Positions 1-11,273 of a stretch of 64,000 nt of DNA are shown in pieces. The notes below the pieces were generated by a model, which was given only the letters and a program-made list of their open reading frames with translations, had not been told where the DNA came from and searched no databases. This stretch comes from Ehretia macrophylla. Taxonomy: Eukaryota > Streptophyta > Magnoliopsida > Boraginales > Ehretiaceae. Numbering within the stretch: position 1 is the first letter of the stretch; every line of letters begins with the position of its first letter. Both the position numbers and the translations under genes were made by a program. Where the stretch lies: NCBI GenBank assembly GCA_037974665.1, contig CM075767.1, positions 30,219,498 through 30,283,497 of the forward strand, given 5' to 3'.

Positions 1-343
1 ACGAAAAAACAGAGCTTAATAAGAAAAGTGGCCCGAAACTGATGAAAACGTTCAATTTTGGGCTCCAAAAAGGGCACAGCGAGTAAGTTTGATGCCTCCG
101 CCATAGAGCTCTCAGAGAGCTTTCCAACGGTATGATGTGCGCCGCGTAACTCCTTACGGATCAAAAGTTATGGGCACCAGAGCGACGGAGACCTGGTCAC
201 AAGCCCTACGCCCTCGGTTTGCGAGCCCAGCCTCCACGTGAAGCGAAGTTATCTTGCCCAAGGTGTCGTGGGATTCGATAATAGAAATGTGGTGGATAAA
301 GTATCTTGGCAACCCTAACCGGAGGAAAAAAAATTAAAAAGGG

Positions 344-461
344 GAGTGCAACACGAGGACTTCCCAGGGGGTCTCCCATCCTAGTACTACTCTCGCCTAA
401 GCACGCTTAACTTCGGTGTTCTGATGGGATCCGGTGCATTAGTGCTGGTATGATCGCACCC
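344..461 (-). rRNA. 5S rRNA: 5S rRNA
   Basis: 5S rRNA is the small rRNA of the large ribosomal subunit, transcribed by Pol III from internal elements. Variants: C117T, T88A (box C), G64A (box A edge), T45A. It carries the linked G64A/T45A haplotype. The 5' flank is type A. Confidence 0.95.
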
Positions 462-1020
462 GTCATGGTGGGGGTAGAATTCCTTTTTGTTTTAACGGTT
501 CACAGTCCCAGCGTAGAGAGATGGCCCATTCAGAAGGCCCAATGGGCTTAACAACAACCCATCCGCTTCAACAACGCAGCATCCTCGCAAGACGTGATAT
601 CAACGCATTGTAGGTCCCTCTAATGTCCCGCGATTATGGTTGTCGTTCTTTTAACAGCTCACGACGTACGACCCAGGATGAAAAAATAGAGCTTAATAAG
701 AAAAGTGGCCCGAAACAGATGAAAACGTTCGATTTTGGGCTCCAAAAAGGGCACAGTAAGCAAGCTTGCTACCCTCGTCATAGAACTCTTGGAAAGATTT
801 CCAACGGTATGCTGTGCGCCGCGTAACTCCTTACGGATCAAAAGTTATGGCCACTGGAGTGACGGAGACCTGGTCACAAGCCCTACGCCCTCGGTTTGCG
901 GGCCCAGCCTCCACGTGAAGCGAAGTTGTCTTGCCCAAGGTGCCGTGGGATTCGAAAATAGAAATGTGGTGGATAATGTATCTTGGCAACCCTAACCGGA
1001 GGAAACAAAATTGAAAAGGC

Positions 1021-1138
1021 GGATGCAACACGAGGACTTCCCAGGGGGCCACCCATCCTAGTACTACTCTCGCCCAAGCACGCTTAACTTCGGAGTTCTG
1101 ATGGGATCCGGTGCATTCGTGCTGGTATGATCGCACCC
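1021..1138 (-). rRNA. 5S rRNA: 5S rRNA
   Basis: Variants: C116T, A90G (box C), T21G. Box A is intact. Confidence 0.95.
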
Positions 1139-1695
1139 GTCATGGTGGGGGTAGAATTCCTTTTTGTGTTAACGGTTCACAGTCCCAGCCTAGAGAGATG
1201 GCCTATTCAGAAGGCCCAATGGGCTTAACAACAGCCCATCTGCTTCAACAACGTAGCATCCTCGCAAGACGTGATATTGACGCATTGTAGGGCCTCTAAT
1301 GTCCCGCGAGTAAGGTTGTCGTCCTTTTAACAGCTCACGACGCACGATCCGGGATGAAAAAACAGAGCTTAATAAGAAAAGTGGCCCGAAACTGATGAAA
1401 ACGTACGATTTTGGGCTCCAAACAGGGCATAGCAAGCAAGCTTGCCGCCACCGTCGTAGAGCTCTCGGAGAGCTTTCCAACGGTTTGTTGTGCGTCGCGT
1501 AACTCCTTACGGATCAAAAGTTATGGGCACCGGAGCGACGGAGACCTGGTCACAAGCCCTACGCCCTTGATTTGCGGGACCAGCCTCCACGTGAAGCGAA
1601 GTTGTCTTGCCTAAGGAGCCGTGGGATTCGCTAATAAAAATATGGTGGATAAAGTATCTTGGCAACCCTAACCGAAGGAAAAAAATTGAAAAGGG

Positions 1696-1813
1696 GAGTG
1701 CAACACGAGGACTTCCCAGGGGGTCACCCATCCTAGTACTACTTTCGCCCAAGCACGCTTAACTTCAGAGTTCTGATGGGATCTGGGGCATTAGTGCTGG
1801 TACGATCGCACCG
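1696..1813 (-). rRNA. 5S rRNA: 5S rRNA (variant)
   Basis: Variants: C117T, G70A, C47T, G30A, A27C, A11G, G1C. The first transcribed base is changed, so the terminal pair is lost. The copy is possibly inactive. Confidence 0.92.
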
Positions 1814-2372
1814 GTCATGTTGGGGGTAGAATTCATTTTTGTGTTAACGGTTCACTATCCCAGCCTAGAGAGATGGCCCATTCAGAAGGCCCAATGGGCT
1901 TAACAACAGCCCATCCGCTTCAACAACGCAGCATCCTCCAAAGACATGATATCGACGCACTGTAGGGCCCTCTAATGTCCCGCGAGTAAGGTTGTCGTCC
2001 TTTTAACTGCTCACGACGTACGATCCGGGACAGAAAAACAGTGCTTAATAAGAAAATTGGCCCGAAACTGATGAAAACGTTCGATTTTGGGTTCCAAAAA
2101 GGGCACAGCGAGCAAGCTCGCTGCCCCCGTCGTTGAGCTCTCGGAGGGCTTTCCAACTGTATGCTTTGTGCCACGTAACTCCTTACGGATCAAAAGTTAT
2201 GGGCACCGGAGCGATGGAGGCCTGGTCACAAGCCCTACGCCCTCGATTTGCTGGCCCAACCTCCATGTGAAGCGAAGTTGTCATCCCCAAGGTGCGGTGG
2301 GATTCGATAATAGAAATGTGGTGCATAAAGTATCTTGGCAACCCTAACCGGAGGAAAAAAAATTGAAAAAGG

Positions 2373-2490
2373 GAGTGCAACACGAGGACTTCCCAGGGGG
2401 TCACCCATCCTAGTATTACTCTCGCCCAAGCACGCTTAACTTCGGAGTTCTAATGGGATCTGATGCATTAGCGCTAGTATGATCGCACCC
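2373..2490 (-). rRNA. 5S rRNA: 5S rRNA (variant)
   Basis: Variants: C117T, G75A, C39T, G30A, C28T, A19G, C15T. All seven are transitions, in keeping with deamination decay. Position -1 is T. Confidence 0.92.
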
Positions 2491-3050
2491 ATCATGTTGG
2501 GGGTAGAATTCCTTTTTGTGTTAACGGTTCACAGTCCCAGCCTAGAGAGATGGCCCATTCAGATGGCCCAATGGGCTTAACAACAACCCATCCGCTTCAA
2601 CAACGCAGCATCCTCGCAAGACGTGATATCAACGCATTGAAGGGACCTCTAATGTCCCGCGAGTAAGGTCATCGTCCTTCTAACAGCTCACGACGTTCGA
2701 TCCGAGATGAAAACACATAGCTTAATAAGAAAGGTGGTCCGAAACTGATGAAAATGTTCGATTTTGGGCTCCACAAAGGGCAAAGTGAGCAAGCTCACAG
2801 CCCCCGACGTAAAGCTCTCAGAGAGCTTTCCAACGGTATGCTGTACACCGCGTAACTCCTTACGGATCAAAACTTATGGGCAATGGAGCGACAGAGACCA
2901 GGTCACAACCCCTATGCCCTCGGTTTGCGTGCCCAGCCTCCACGTGAAGCGAAGTTGTCTTGCCCAAGGTGCTGTGGGATTCGATAATAGAAATGTGGTG
3001 GATAAAGTATCTTGGCAACCCTAACCGGAAGAAAAAAAAATTGAAAAGGG

Positions 3051-3168
3051 GGGTACAACACGAGGACTTCCCTGGGGGTCACCCATCCTAGTACTACTCT
3101 CGCCCAAGCACGCTTAACTTCGGTGTTCTGATGGGATCCGGTGCATTAGTGCTGGTCTGATCACACCC
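3051..3168 (-). rRNA. 5S rRNA: 5S rRNA
   Basis: Variants: C114T, T96A (box C), T45A without G64A, T12G, C6T. Confidence 0.94.
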
Positions 3169-3727
3169 GTCATGGTGGGGGTAGAATTCCTTTTTGTGTT
3201 AACGGTTCACAATCCTAACATAGAGAGATGGCCCATTCAGAAGGCCCAATGGGCTTAACAACAACCCATCCGCTTCAACAACGCAGCATCCTCGCAAGAC
3301 AAGATATCGACACACTGTAGGGCCCTCTAATGTCCCGCGAGCAAGGTTGTCGTCCTTTTAACAGCTCACGACGTACGATCCGGGACGGAAAAACAGTGCT
3401 TAATAAGAAAAGTGGCCCAAAAATGATGAAAACGTTCGATTTTGGGTTCCAAAATGGGCACAGAGAGCAAGCTTGCTGCCACCGTCGTTGAGCTCTCGGA
3501 GAGCTTTCCAACTGTATGTTGTACGCCAGGTAACTCCTTACGGATCAAAAGTTATGGGCACCGGAGCGACGGAGACCTGGTCACAAGCCCTACGCCCTCG
3601 GATTGCGGGCCCAGCCTCTACGTGAAGCGAAGCTGTCTTGCCCAAGGTGCGGTGGGATTCGATAATAGAAATGTGGTGGATAAAGTATCTTGGCAACCCT
3701 AACCGGAGGAAAAAAAATTGAAAATGG

Positions 3728-3845
3728 GGGTGCAACATGAGGACTTCCCTGGGGGTCACCCATCCTAGTACTACTCTCTCCCAAGCACGCCTAACTTCAG
3801 AGTTCTAATGTGATCTGGTGCATTAGCGCTGGTATGATCGCACCC
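3728..3845 (-). rRNA. 5S rRNA: 5S rRNA (diverged)
   Basis: Variants: G108A, T96A, C67A, A55G (box A), C47T, C39T, C35A, G30A, A19G. The 5' spacer has an 18-bp loss near 3940. Confidence 0.9.
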
Positions 3846-4386
3846 GTCATGTTGGGGGTAGAATTCCTTTTTGTGTTAACGGTTCACAGTCCCAGCCTAG
3901 AGAGATGGCCTATTCAGAAGGCCCAATGGGCTTAACAACAACGCAGCATCCTCGTAAGACGTGATATCGACGCATTGCAGGGCCCTCTACTGTCCTGCGA
4001 GTAAGGTTATCGTCATTTTAACAGCTCACGACGTACGATCCGGGATTAAAAAACATAGCTTAATAAGAAAGGTGGCCCGAAACTTATGAAAACGTTCCAT
4101 TTTTGGCTCCAAAAAGGGCAAAGCGAGCAAGCTCACTGCCCTCGACGTAGAGCTCTCGGAAAGCTTTCCAACGGTATGCTGTGCGCCGCGTAACTCATTA
4201 CGGATCAAAAGTTATGGGCAACGGAGCGACAGAGACCTGGTCACAAGCCTTACGCCCTCGGTTTGCGGATCCAGCCTCCACGTGAAGCGAAGTTGCCTTG
4301 CCCAAGGTGCTGTGGGATTCGATAATAGAAATATGGTGGATAAAGTATCTTGCAACCCTAACCGGAGGAAAAAAAAATTAAAAGGG

Positions 4387-4504
4387 GGGTACAACACGAG
4401 GACTTCGCAGGGGGTCACCTATCCAAGTACTACTCCCGCCCAAGAACGCTTAACTTCGGAGTTCTGATGGGATCCGGTGCATTTGTGCTGGTATGATCGC
4501 ACCT
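4387..4504 (-). rRNA. 5S rRNA: 5S rRNA (diverged)
   Basis: Variants: C114T, G98C, G85A, A80T, A69G, G60T (box A), T21A, G1A. There are several box C edge changes. Confidence 0.9.
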
Positions 4505-5062
4505 GTCATGGTGGGGGTAGAATTCCTTTTTGTGTTAACGGCTCACAGTCCCAGCCTAGAGAGATGGCCCATTCATAAGGCCCAATGGGCTTAACAACAA
4601 CCTATCCGCTTCAACAACGGAGCATCCTCGCAAGACATGATATCGACGCACTGTAGGGCCCTCTAATTTCCCGCGAGTAAGGTTGTCGTCCTTTTAACAG
4701 CTCACGACGTACGATCCGGGATGAAAAAATAGTTCTTAATATGAAAAGTGGCCCGAAACTGATGAAAACGTTCGATTTTGGGTTCGAAAAAGGGCACAGC
4801 GAGCAAGCTAGCTGCCGCCGTCGTTGAGCTCTTGGAGAGCTTTCCAACTGTATGCTGTGCGCCGCGTAACTCCTTACAGATCAAAAGTTATGGGCACCGG
4901 AGCGACGGAGACCTGGTCACAAGCCCTACGCCCTCGGTTTGCGGGCCCAACCTCCATGTGAAGCGAAGTTTTCTTGCCCAAGGTGCCGTGGGATTCTATA
5001 ATAGAAATGTGGTGGAAAAGTATCTTGGCAACCCTAACCGGAGGAAAAAAAATTGAAAAGAG

Positions 5063-5180
5063 GAGTGCAACACGAGGACTTCCCAGGGGGTCACCCATCC
5101 TAGTACTACTCTCGCCCAAGCACGCTTAACTTCGCAGTTCTGATGGGATCCGGTGCATTAGTGCTGGTATGATCGCACCC
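5063..5180 (-). rRNA. 5S rRNA: 5S rRNA (near consensus)
   Basis: Variants are only C117T and C46G. Boxes A and C match the consensus, so this is one of the best-preserved copies in the type A zone. Confidence 0.97.
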
Positions 5181-5208
5181 GTCATGGTGGGGGTAGAATT
5201 CCTTTTTG
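5181..5208 (-). promoter_or_regulatory. 5S 5' flank, type A (TATA-degenerate)
   Basis: Known plant 5S promoters have a TATA-like motif near -28, GC near -12 and C at -1. Here -1 is C. The -28 to -22 stretch reads CAAAAAG, so the T of the TATA-like motif is absent, and the -12 region is a run of C without a G. This type precedes every gene from 1 to about 28.9 kb and recurs up to 55.2 kb. Whether it supports transcription cannot be told from sequence. Confidence 0.6.
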
Positions 5209-5241
5209 TGTTAACGGTTAACAGTCCCAGCGTAGAGAGAT

Positions 5242-5266
5242 GGCCCATTCAGAAGGCCCAATGGGC
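5242..5266. promoter_or_regulatory. GGCCCA cluster with GCCCA-A-TGGGC inverted repeat
   Basis: GGCCCATT is followed by GGCCCAATGGGC about 62-86 bp upstream of the 5S start at 5180. GGCCCA/TGGGCC words are known site II-type elements in plant ribosomal-protein and translation genes. The cluster recurs in nearly every unit at the same distance. A regulatory role here is inference. It may simply be inherited repeat sequence. Confidence 0.4.
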
Positions 5267-5739
5267 TTAACAACAACCCATCCGCTTCAACAACGCAGCA
5301 TCCTCGCAAGACGTTATATCAACGCATTGTAGGGCCCTTTAATGTCACGCGAGTATGGTTGTCATCCTTTTAACAGCTCACGACGTACGATCCAGGATTA
5401 AAAAACAGAGCATAATAAGAAAAGTGGCCCGAAACTGATGAAAACGTTCGATTTTGGGCTCCAAAAAGGGCACAGTAAGCAAGCTTGTTGCCCCCATCAT
5501 AGAGCTCTCGGAGAGCTTTCCAACGGTATGCTGTGCGCTGCGTAACTCCTTACGGATCAAAAGTTATGGGCACTGGAGCAACGGAGACCTGGTCGCAAGC
5601 CCAGCGCCCTCGGTCTGCGGGCCCAGCCTCCACGTGAAGCGAAGTTGTCTTGTTCAAGGTGCTGTGGGATTCGATAATAGAAATGTGGTGGATAAAGTAT
5701 CTTGGCAACCCAAACCGGAGGAAAAAAAATTGAAAAGGG

Positions 5740-5857
5740 GGCTGCAACACGAGGACTTCCCAGGGGGTCACCCATCCTTGTACTACTCTCGTCCAAGCAC
5801 GCTTAACTTCGGAGTTCTGATAGGATCCGGTGCATTAGTGCTGGTATGATCGCAGCC
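5740..5857 (-). rRNA. 5S rRNA: 5S rRNA with compensatory stem change
   Basis: Variants: C116G, T79A, G66A, C36T, G3C. G3C and C116G together keep the terminal-stem pair as C-G. Each occurs singly elsewhere (20742 and 44975). Confidence 0.94.
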
Positions 5858-6416
5858 GTCATGGTGGGGGTAGAATTCCTTTTTGTGTTAACGGTTCACA
5901 GTCCCTGCCTAGAGAGATGGCCCATTGAGAAGGCCCAATGGGCTTAACAACAACCAATCCGCTTCAACAACGCAGCATCCTCGCAAGACGTGATATCGAC
6001 GCATTGTAGGGCCCTCTAATGTCCCGCGAGTAAGGTTGTCGTCCTTTTAACAGCTCACGACGTACGATCTGGGATGAAAAAACAGAGCTTAATAAGAAAA
6101 GTGGCCCGAAAATGATGAAAACGTTCGATTTTGGGCTCCAAAAAGGCTACAGCGAGCAAGCTGGCTGCCCCCGTCGTAGAGCTCTCAGAGAGGTTTCCAA
6201 CGGTATGCTTTGCGCCACGCAACTCCTTACGGATCAAAAGTTATGGGAACCGGAGCGACGGAGACCTGGTCACAATCCCTACGCCCTCGGTTTTCGGGCC
6301 CAGACTCCACGTGAAGCGAAGTTGTCACGTCCAAGGTGCCACGGGATTCGATAATAGAAATGTGGTGGATAAAGTATCTTGGCAACCCTAACCGGAGGAA
6401 AAAAAATTGAAAGGGG

Positions 6417-6534
6417 GAGTGCAACACGAGGACTTCCCAAGGGGTCACCCATCCTAGTACTACTCTCGCCCAAGCACGCTTAACTTCGGAGTTTTGATGG
6501 TATCCGGTGCATTAGCGCTGGTATTATCGCACCC
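6417..6534 (-). rRNA. 5S rRNA: 5S rRNA
   Basis: Variants: C117T, C95T, G41A, C34A, A19G, C10A. Box A is intact. Confidence 0.93.
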
Positions 6535-7094
6535 ATCATGTTGGGGGTAGAATTCCTTATTGTGTTAACGGTTCACAGTCCCAGCCTAGGGATATGGCCC
6601 ATTCAGAAGGCCCAATGGGCTTAACAACAACCCATCTGCTTCAACAACGCAGCATCCTCGTAAGACGTGATATAGACGCATTGAAGGGTCCTCTAATGTC
6701 TCGCGAGTAAGGTTATCATCCTTTTACCAGCTCACGACGTACGATCCAGGACGAAAAAACAGAGCATAATAAGAAAAATGGCCCAAAACTGATGAAAACG
6801 TTCAATTTTGGGTTCCAAATAGGGCAAAGCGAGCAAGCTCCCTACCCCCGTCGTAGAGCTCTCAGAGAGCTTTCCAACGGTATGCTGTGCGCCGCGTAAC
6901 TACTTACGGATCAAAATTTATGGGCACCGGAGCGACAGAGACCTGGTCACAAGCCCTATGCCCTCGGTTTGCGGGCCCAACCTCCACGTGAAGCGAAGTT
7001 GTCTTGCCCAAGGTGCCATGGGATTCGATAATAGAAATGTGGAGGATAAAGTATCTTGGCAACCCTAACCGGAGGAAAAAAAAATTGAAAAGGG

Positions 7095-7212
7095 GGGTGC
7101 AACACGAGGACTTCCCAGGGGGTCACCTATCCTAGTACTACTCTCGCCCAAGCATGCTTAACTTCGGAGTTCTGATGGGATCCGGTGCATTAGTGCTGGT
7201 ATGATCGCACCC
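7095..7212 (-). rRNA. 5S rRNA: 5S rRNA (near consensus)
   Basis: Variants: G85A (box C), G58A (box A). The G58A is shared with the next copy. Confidence 0.96.
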
Positions 7213-7771
7213 GTCATGGTGGGGGTAGAATTCCTTTTTGTGTTAACAGTTCACAGTCCCAGCCTAGAAAGATGGCCCATTCAGAAGGCCTAATGGGCTT
7301 AACAACAACCCATCCGCTTCAACAACGCAGCATCCTCGCAAGACGTGATATCGATGCATTGAAGGGTCCTCTAATGTTCCGCGAGTAAGGTTATCGTCCT
7401 TTTAACAGCTCACGACGTACGATGCGGGACGAAAAAACAAAGCTTAATAAGAAAAATCGCCCGAAATAGATGAAAACATTCGATTTTGGGCTCCAAATAG
7501 GGCAAAGCGAGCAAGCTCACTACCCCCGTCGTATAGCTCTCCGAGAGCTTTCCAACGGTATGCTGTGAGCCGCGTAACTACTTACGGATCAAAATTTATG
7601 GGCACGGGAGCGACAGAGACCTGGTCATAAGCCCTACGCCCTCGGTTTGCGGGCCCAGCCTCGACGTGAAGCGAAGTTGTCTTGCCCAAGGTGCCGTGGG
7701 ATTCCATAATAGAAATGTGGTGGATAAAGTATCTTGGCAACCCTAACCGGAGGAAAAAATTTTGAAAAGGG

Positions 7772-7889
7772 GGGTGCAACACGAGGACTTCCCAAGGGGT
7801 CACCCATCCTAGTACTACTCTCGCCCAAGCATGCTTAACTTCGGAGTTCTGATGGGATCCGGTGCATTAGTGCTGGTATGATCGCACCC
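7772..7889 (-). rRNA. 5S rRNA: 5S rRNA (near consensus)
   Basis: Variants: C95T, G58A only. Confidence 0.96.
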
Positions 7890-8448
7890 GTCATGGTGGG
7901 GGTAGAATTCCTTTTTGTGTTAACAGTTCACTGTCCCAGCCTAGAGAGATGGCCCATTCAGAAGGCCCAACGGGCTTAACAACAACCCATCCGCTTCAAC
8001 AATACAGCATCCTCGCAAGACGTGATATCGACGCATTGTAGGGACCTCTAATGTCCCGCGAGTAAGGTTGTCATCCTTTTAACAGCTCACGACGTATGAT
8101 CCGGGACAAAAAAACAGAGCTTAATATGAAAAGTGGCCCAAAACTTATGAAAACGTTCGATTTTGGTCTCCAAGAAGGGTACAACGAGCAAGCTGGCTGC
8201 CCCCGTCATAGAGCTCTCAGAGAGCTTTCCTACTATATGCTGTGCGCCACGTAACTCCTTACGGATCAAAAGTAATGGGCACTGGAGCGACGGAGACCTG
8301 GTCACAAGCCGTACGCCCTCGGTTTGCAGGCCCATCCTCCACATGAAGCGAAGTTGGCTTGCCCAAGGTGCCGTGGGATTCGATAATAGAAATGTGGTGG
8401 ATAAAGTATCTTGGCAACCTTAACCGGAGGAAAAAAAATTGAAATGGG

Positions 8449-8566
8449 GGGTGCAACACGAGGACTTCCCAGGGGGTCACCAATCCTAGTATTACTCTCG
8501 CCCAAGCACGCTTAACTTCGGAGTTCTGATAGGATCCGGTGCATTAGTGCTGGTATGATCGCACCC
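8449..8566 (-). rRNA. 5S rRNA: 5S rRNA
   Basis: Variants: G85T (box C), G75A, C36T. Confidence 0.95.
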
Positions 8567-9125
8567 GTCATGGTGGGTGGAGAATTCTTTTTTGTGTTAA
8601 CGTTTCACAGTCCCGGCCTAGAGAGATGACCCATTCAGAAGGCCCAATGGGCTTAACAACAACCCATCCGATTCAACAACGCAGCATCCTCACAAGATGT
8701 GATATCGACGTATTGTAGGGCCCTCTAATGTCCCGCGAGTAAGGTTGTTGTCCTTTTAACAGCTCACGACGTACGATCCGGGATGAAAAAACAAAGCTTA
8801 ATAAGAAAAGTGGCCCGAACCTGATGAAAACGTTCGATTTTGAGCTCCAAAAAAGGCACAATGAGCAAGTTTGCTGCCCCCGTCATAGAGCTCTCGGAGA
8901 GCTTTCCAACGGTATGGTGTGCGCCTCGTAACTCCTTGCGGATCAAAAGTTATGGGCACCGGAGCGACGGAGACCTGGTCACAAGCCCTACGCCCTTAGT
9001 TTGCAGGCCCAGCCTCTACGTGAAGCGAAGTTCTCTGGCCCAAGGTGCCGTGGGATATGATAATAGAAATGTGGTGGATAAAGCATCTTGGCAACCCTAA
9101 CCGGAGGAAAAAAAATTGAAAAAGG

Positions 9126-9243
9126 GAGTGCAACACGAGGACTTCCCAAGGGGTCACCCATCCTAGTACTACTCTCGCCCAAGCACGTTTAACTTCGGAG
9201 TTCTGATGGGATCTGGTGCATTAGTGTTGGTATGATCGCACCC
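9126..9243 (-). rRNA. 5S rRNA: 5S rRNA
   Basis: Variants: C117T, C95T, G56A (box A), G30A, G17A, all transitions. Confidence 0.94.
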
Positions 9244-9540
9244 GTCATGGTGGGGGTAGAATTCCTTTTTGTGTTAACAGTTCACAGTCCCAGCCTTGAG
9301 AGATGGCCCATTGAGAAGGCCCAATGGGCTTAACAACAACCCATCCGCTTCAACAACGCAGCATCCTCACAAGACATGATATCGACGCATCGTAGGGCCC
9401 TGTAATGTCCCGCGAGTAAGGTTGTCGTCCTTTTAACAGCTCACGACGTACGATCCGAGATGACAAAATAGAGCTTAATAAGAAAAGTGGCCCGAAACTG
9501 ATGAAAACGTTCGATTTTGGGCTCAAAAAAGACCACAGCA

Positions 9541-9580
9541 AGCAAGCTTGCTGCCCCCGTCATAGAGCTCTCGGAGAGCT
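9541..9580. repeat. Spacer palindromes (representative)
   Basis: AGCAAGCTTGCT (9541-9552) is a perfect 12-bp palindrome. AGCTCTC-G-GAGAGCT (9566-9580) is a 7-bp-arm inverted repeat. Both recur in most units, with point changes that often break the first and usually keep the second. They could form small hairpins. No function is known to me. Confidence 0.6.
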
Positions 9581-9802
9581 TTTCAACGGTATGCTGTGCG
9601 CCTCGTAACTATTTACGGATCAAAAGTTATGGGCACCGGAGCGATGGTGACTTGGTCACAAGCCCTACGCCCTCGGTTTGCGGGCCCAGCCACCATGTGA
9701 AGCGAAGTTCTCTTGCCCAAGGTGCCGTGGGATTCGATAATAAAAATGTGGTGGATAAAACATCTTGGCAACCCTAACCGGAGGAAGAAAAATTGAAAAG
9801 TG

Positions 9803-9920
9803 GAGTGCAACACGAGGATTTCCCAAGGGGTCATCCATCCTAGTACTACTCTCGCCGAAGCACGTTTAACTTCGGAGTTCTGATGGGATCCGGTGCATTA
9901 GTGCTGGTATGATCGCACCT
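9803..9920 (-). rRNA. 5S rRNA: 5S rRNA (variant)
   Basis: Variants: C117T, G102A, C95T, G87A, G64C, G56A, G1A. Both box A and box C are touched. Confidence 0.92.
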
Positions 9921-10479
9921 GTCATAGCGGGGGTAGAATTCCTTTTTGTGTTAACGGTTCAGAGTCCCATCCTAGAGAGATGACCCATTCAGAAGGCCCA
10001 ATGGGCTTAACAACAACCCATCCGCTTCAACAACTCAGCATCCTCGCAAGACGTGATATCGATGCATTGTAGGGCCCTCTAATGTCCCGCGAGTAAGGTT
10101 GTCTTCCTTTTAACAACTCACGGCGTACGATACGGGACGAAAAAATAGAGTTTAATTAGAAAAATAGCTCGAAACTGATGAAAATGTTTGATTTCAGGCT
10201 CCAAAAAGGGCACAGCGAGCAAGTTTGATGCCCCCGACATAGAGCTCTCGGAGAGCTTTCCTACGGTATGCTGTGCGCCGCGTAACTACTTACGGATCAA
10301 AAGTTATGGGCACCGGAGCGACGGAGACCTGATCACAAGCCCTACGCCCTCGGTTTGCGGGCCCAGCCTCCACGTGAAGCGAAGTTGTCTTGCCCAAAGT
10401 GCTGTGGGATTCGATAATAGAAATGTGGTGGATAAAGTATCTTGGCAATCCTAACCGGATGAAAAAAATTTGAAAAGTA

Positions 10480-10596
10480 GGGTGCAACACGAGGACTTCC
10501 CAAGGGTCACCCATCCTAGTACTTCTCTCACCCAAACACGCTTAACTTCGGAGTTCTGATGGGATCCGGTGCATTAGTGCAGGTATGATCGCACCC
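10480..10596 (-). rRNA. 5S rRNA: 5S rRNA, 117 nt (1-nt deletion)
   Basis: One C of the 91-95 run in box C is lost and C95T is present. Other variants: T73A, C67T, C61T, A16T. Probably a poor template. Confidence 0.9.
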
Positions 10597-11154
10597 GTCA
10601 TGGTGGGGGTAGAATTCCTTTTTGTGTTAACGGTTCACAGTCCCAGCGTAGAGAGATGGCCCATTCAGAAGGCCCAATGGGCTTAACAACAACCCATCCG
10701 ATCCAACAACGCAGCATCCTCGCAAGACGTGATATCGACGCATTGTAGGGCCCTCTAATGTCCCGCGAGTAAGGTTGTCGTCCTTTTAACGGCTCACGAT
10801 GTACGATCCTGGATGAAAAAACAGAGCTTAATAAGAAAAGTGGCCGGAAACTGATGAAAACGTTCGATTTGGGCTCAAAAAAGAGCACAACAAGCAAGTT
10901 TGCAGCCCCCTTCATAGAGCTCTCGGAGAGCTTTCCAACGGAATGCTGTGCGCCGCGTAACTATTTACGGATCAAAAGTGATGGGCACCGGAGCGACGGA
11001 GACCTGGTCACAAGCCCTACGCCCTCGGTTTGCGGGCCCAGCCACCATGTGAAGCGAAGTTGTCTTCACCAAGGTGCCGTGGGATTCGATAATAGAAATG
11101 GGGTGGATAAAGTATCTCGGCAACCCTAACCGGAGGAAAAAAAATTTACAAGGG

Positions 11155-11273
11155 GGGTGCAACACGAGGACTTCCCAGTGGGGTCATCCATCCTAGTACT
11201 ACTCTCGCCCAAGCACGCTAAACTTCGGTGTTCTGATGGGATCCGGTGCATTAGTGCTGGTATGATCGCACCC
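11155..11273 (-). rRNA. 5S rRNA: 5S rRNA, 119 nt (1-nt insertion)
   Basis: An extra A interrupts the C run of box C. Other variants: G87A, A54T, T45A. The left edge of the 5.2-kb duplication (11188) lies inside this gene. Confidence 0.9.

Larger units (their letters stand above)
5181..5739 (-). other. Representative intergenic spacer, type A
   Basis: This is a typical spacer between two 5S genes, shown as a map for the others. Positions 5181-5215 are the 5' flank of the gene ending at 5180. GGCCCA motifs lie at 5242-5266. A 15-nt inverted repeat, AGCTCTC-G-GAGAGCT, lies at 5503-5517. The runs of A at 5722-5729 and 5733-5736 are oligo-T on the minus strand, just 3' of the next gene. No promoter-like or coding element other than those of the 5S unit is visible. 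The spacer is unusually long for a plant 5S repeat (from memory, many are 200-500 bp). Confidence 0.85.

Noticed and set aside
2764..3024. Recurrent ~86-codon plus-strand open frame in many spacers
   Set aside because: It starts with TTG, lies wholly in the spacer, is broken in many units, and varies without codon-type constraint. It stays open because the repeat is homogenised. I see no plant coding evidence.
5550..5771. Recurrent ~73-codon minus-strand open frames
   Set aside because: They start at GTG inside the box C part of the 5S gene and run through the terminator into the spacer. They are a shadow of the rRNA gene.
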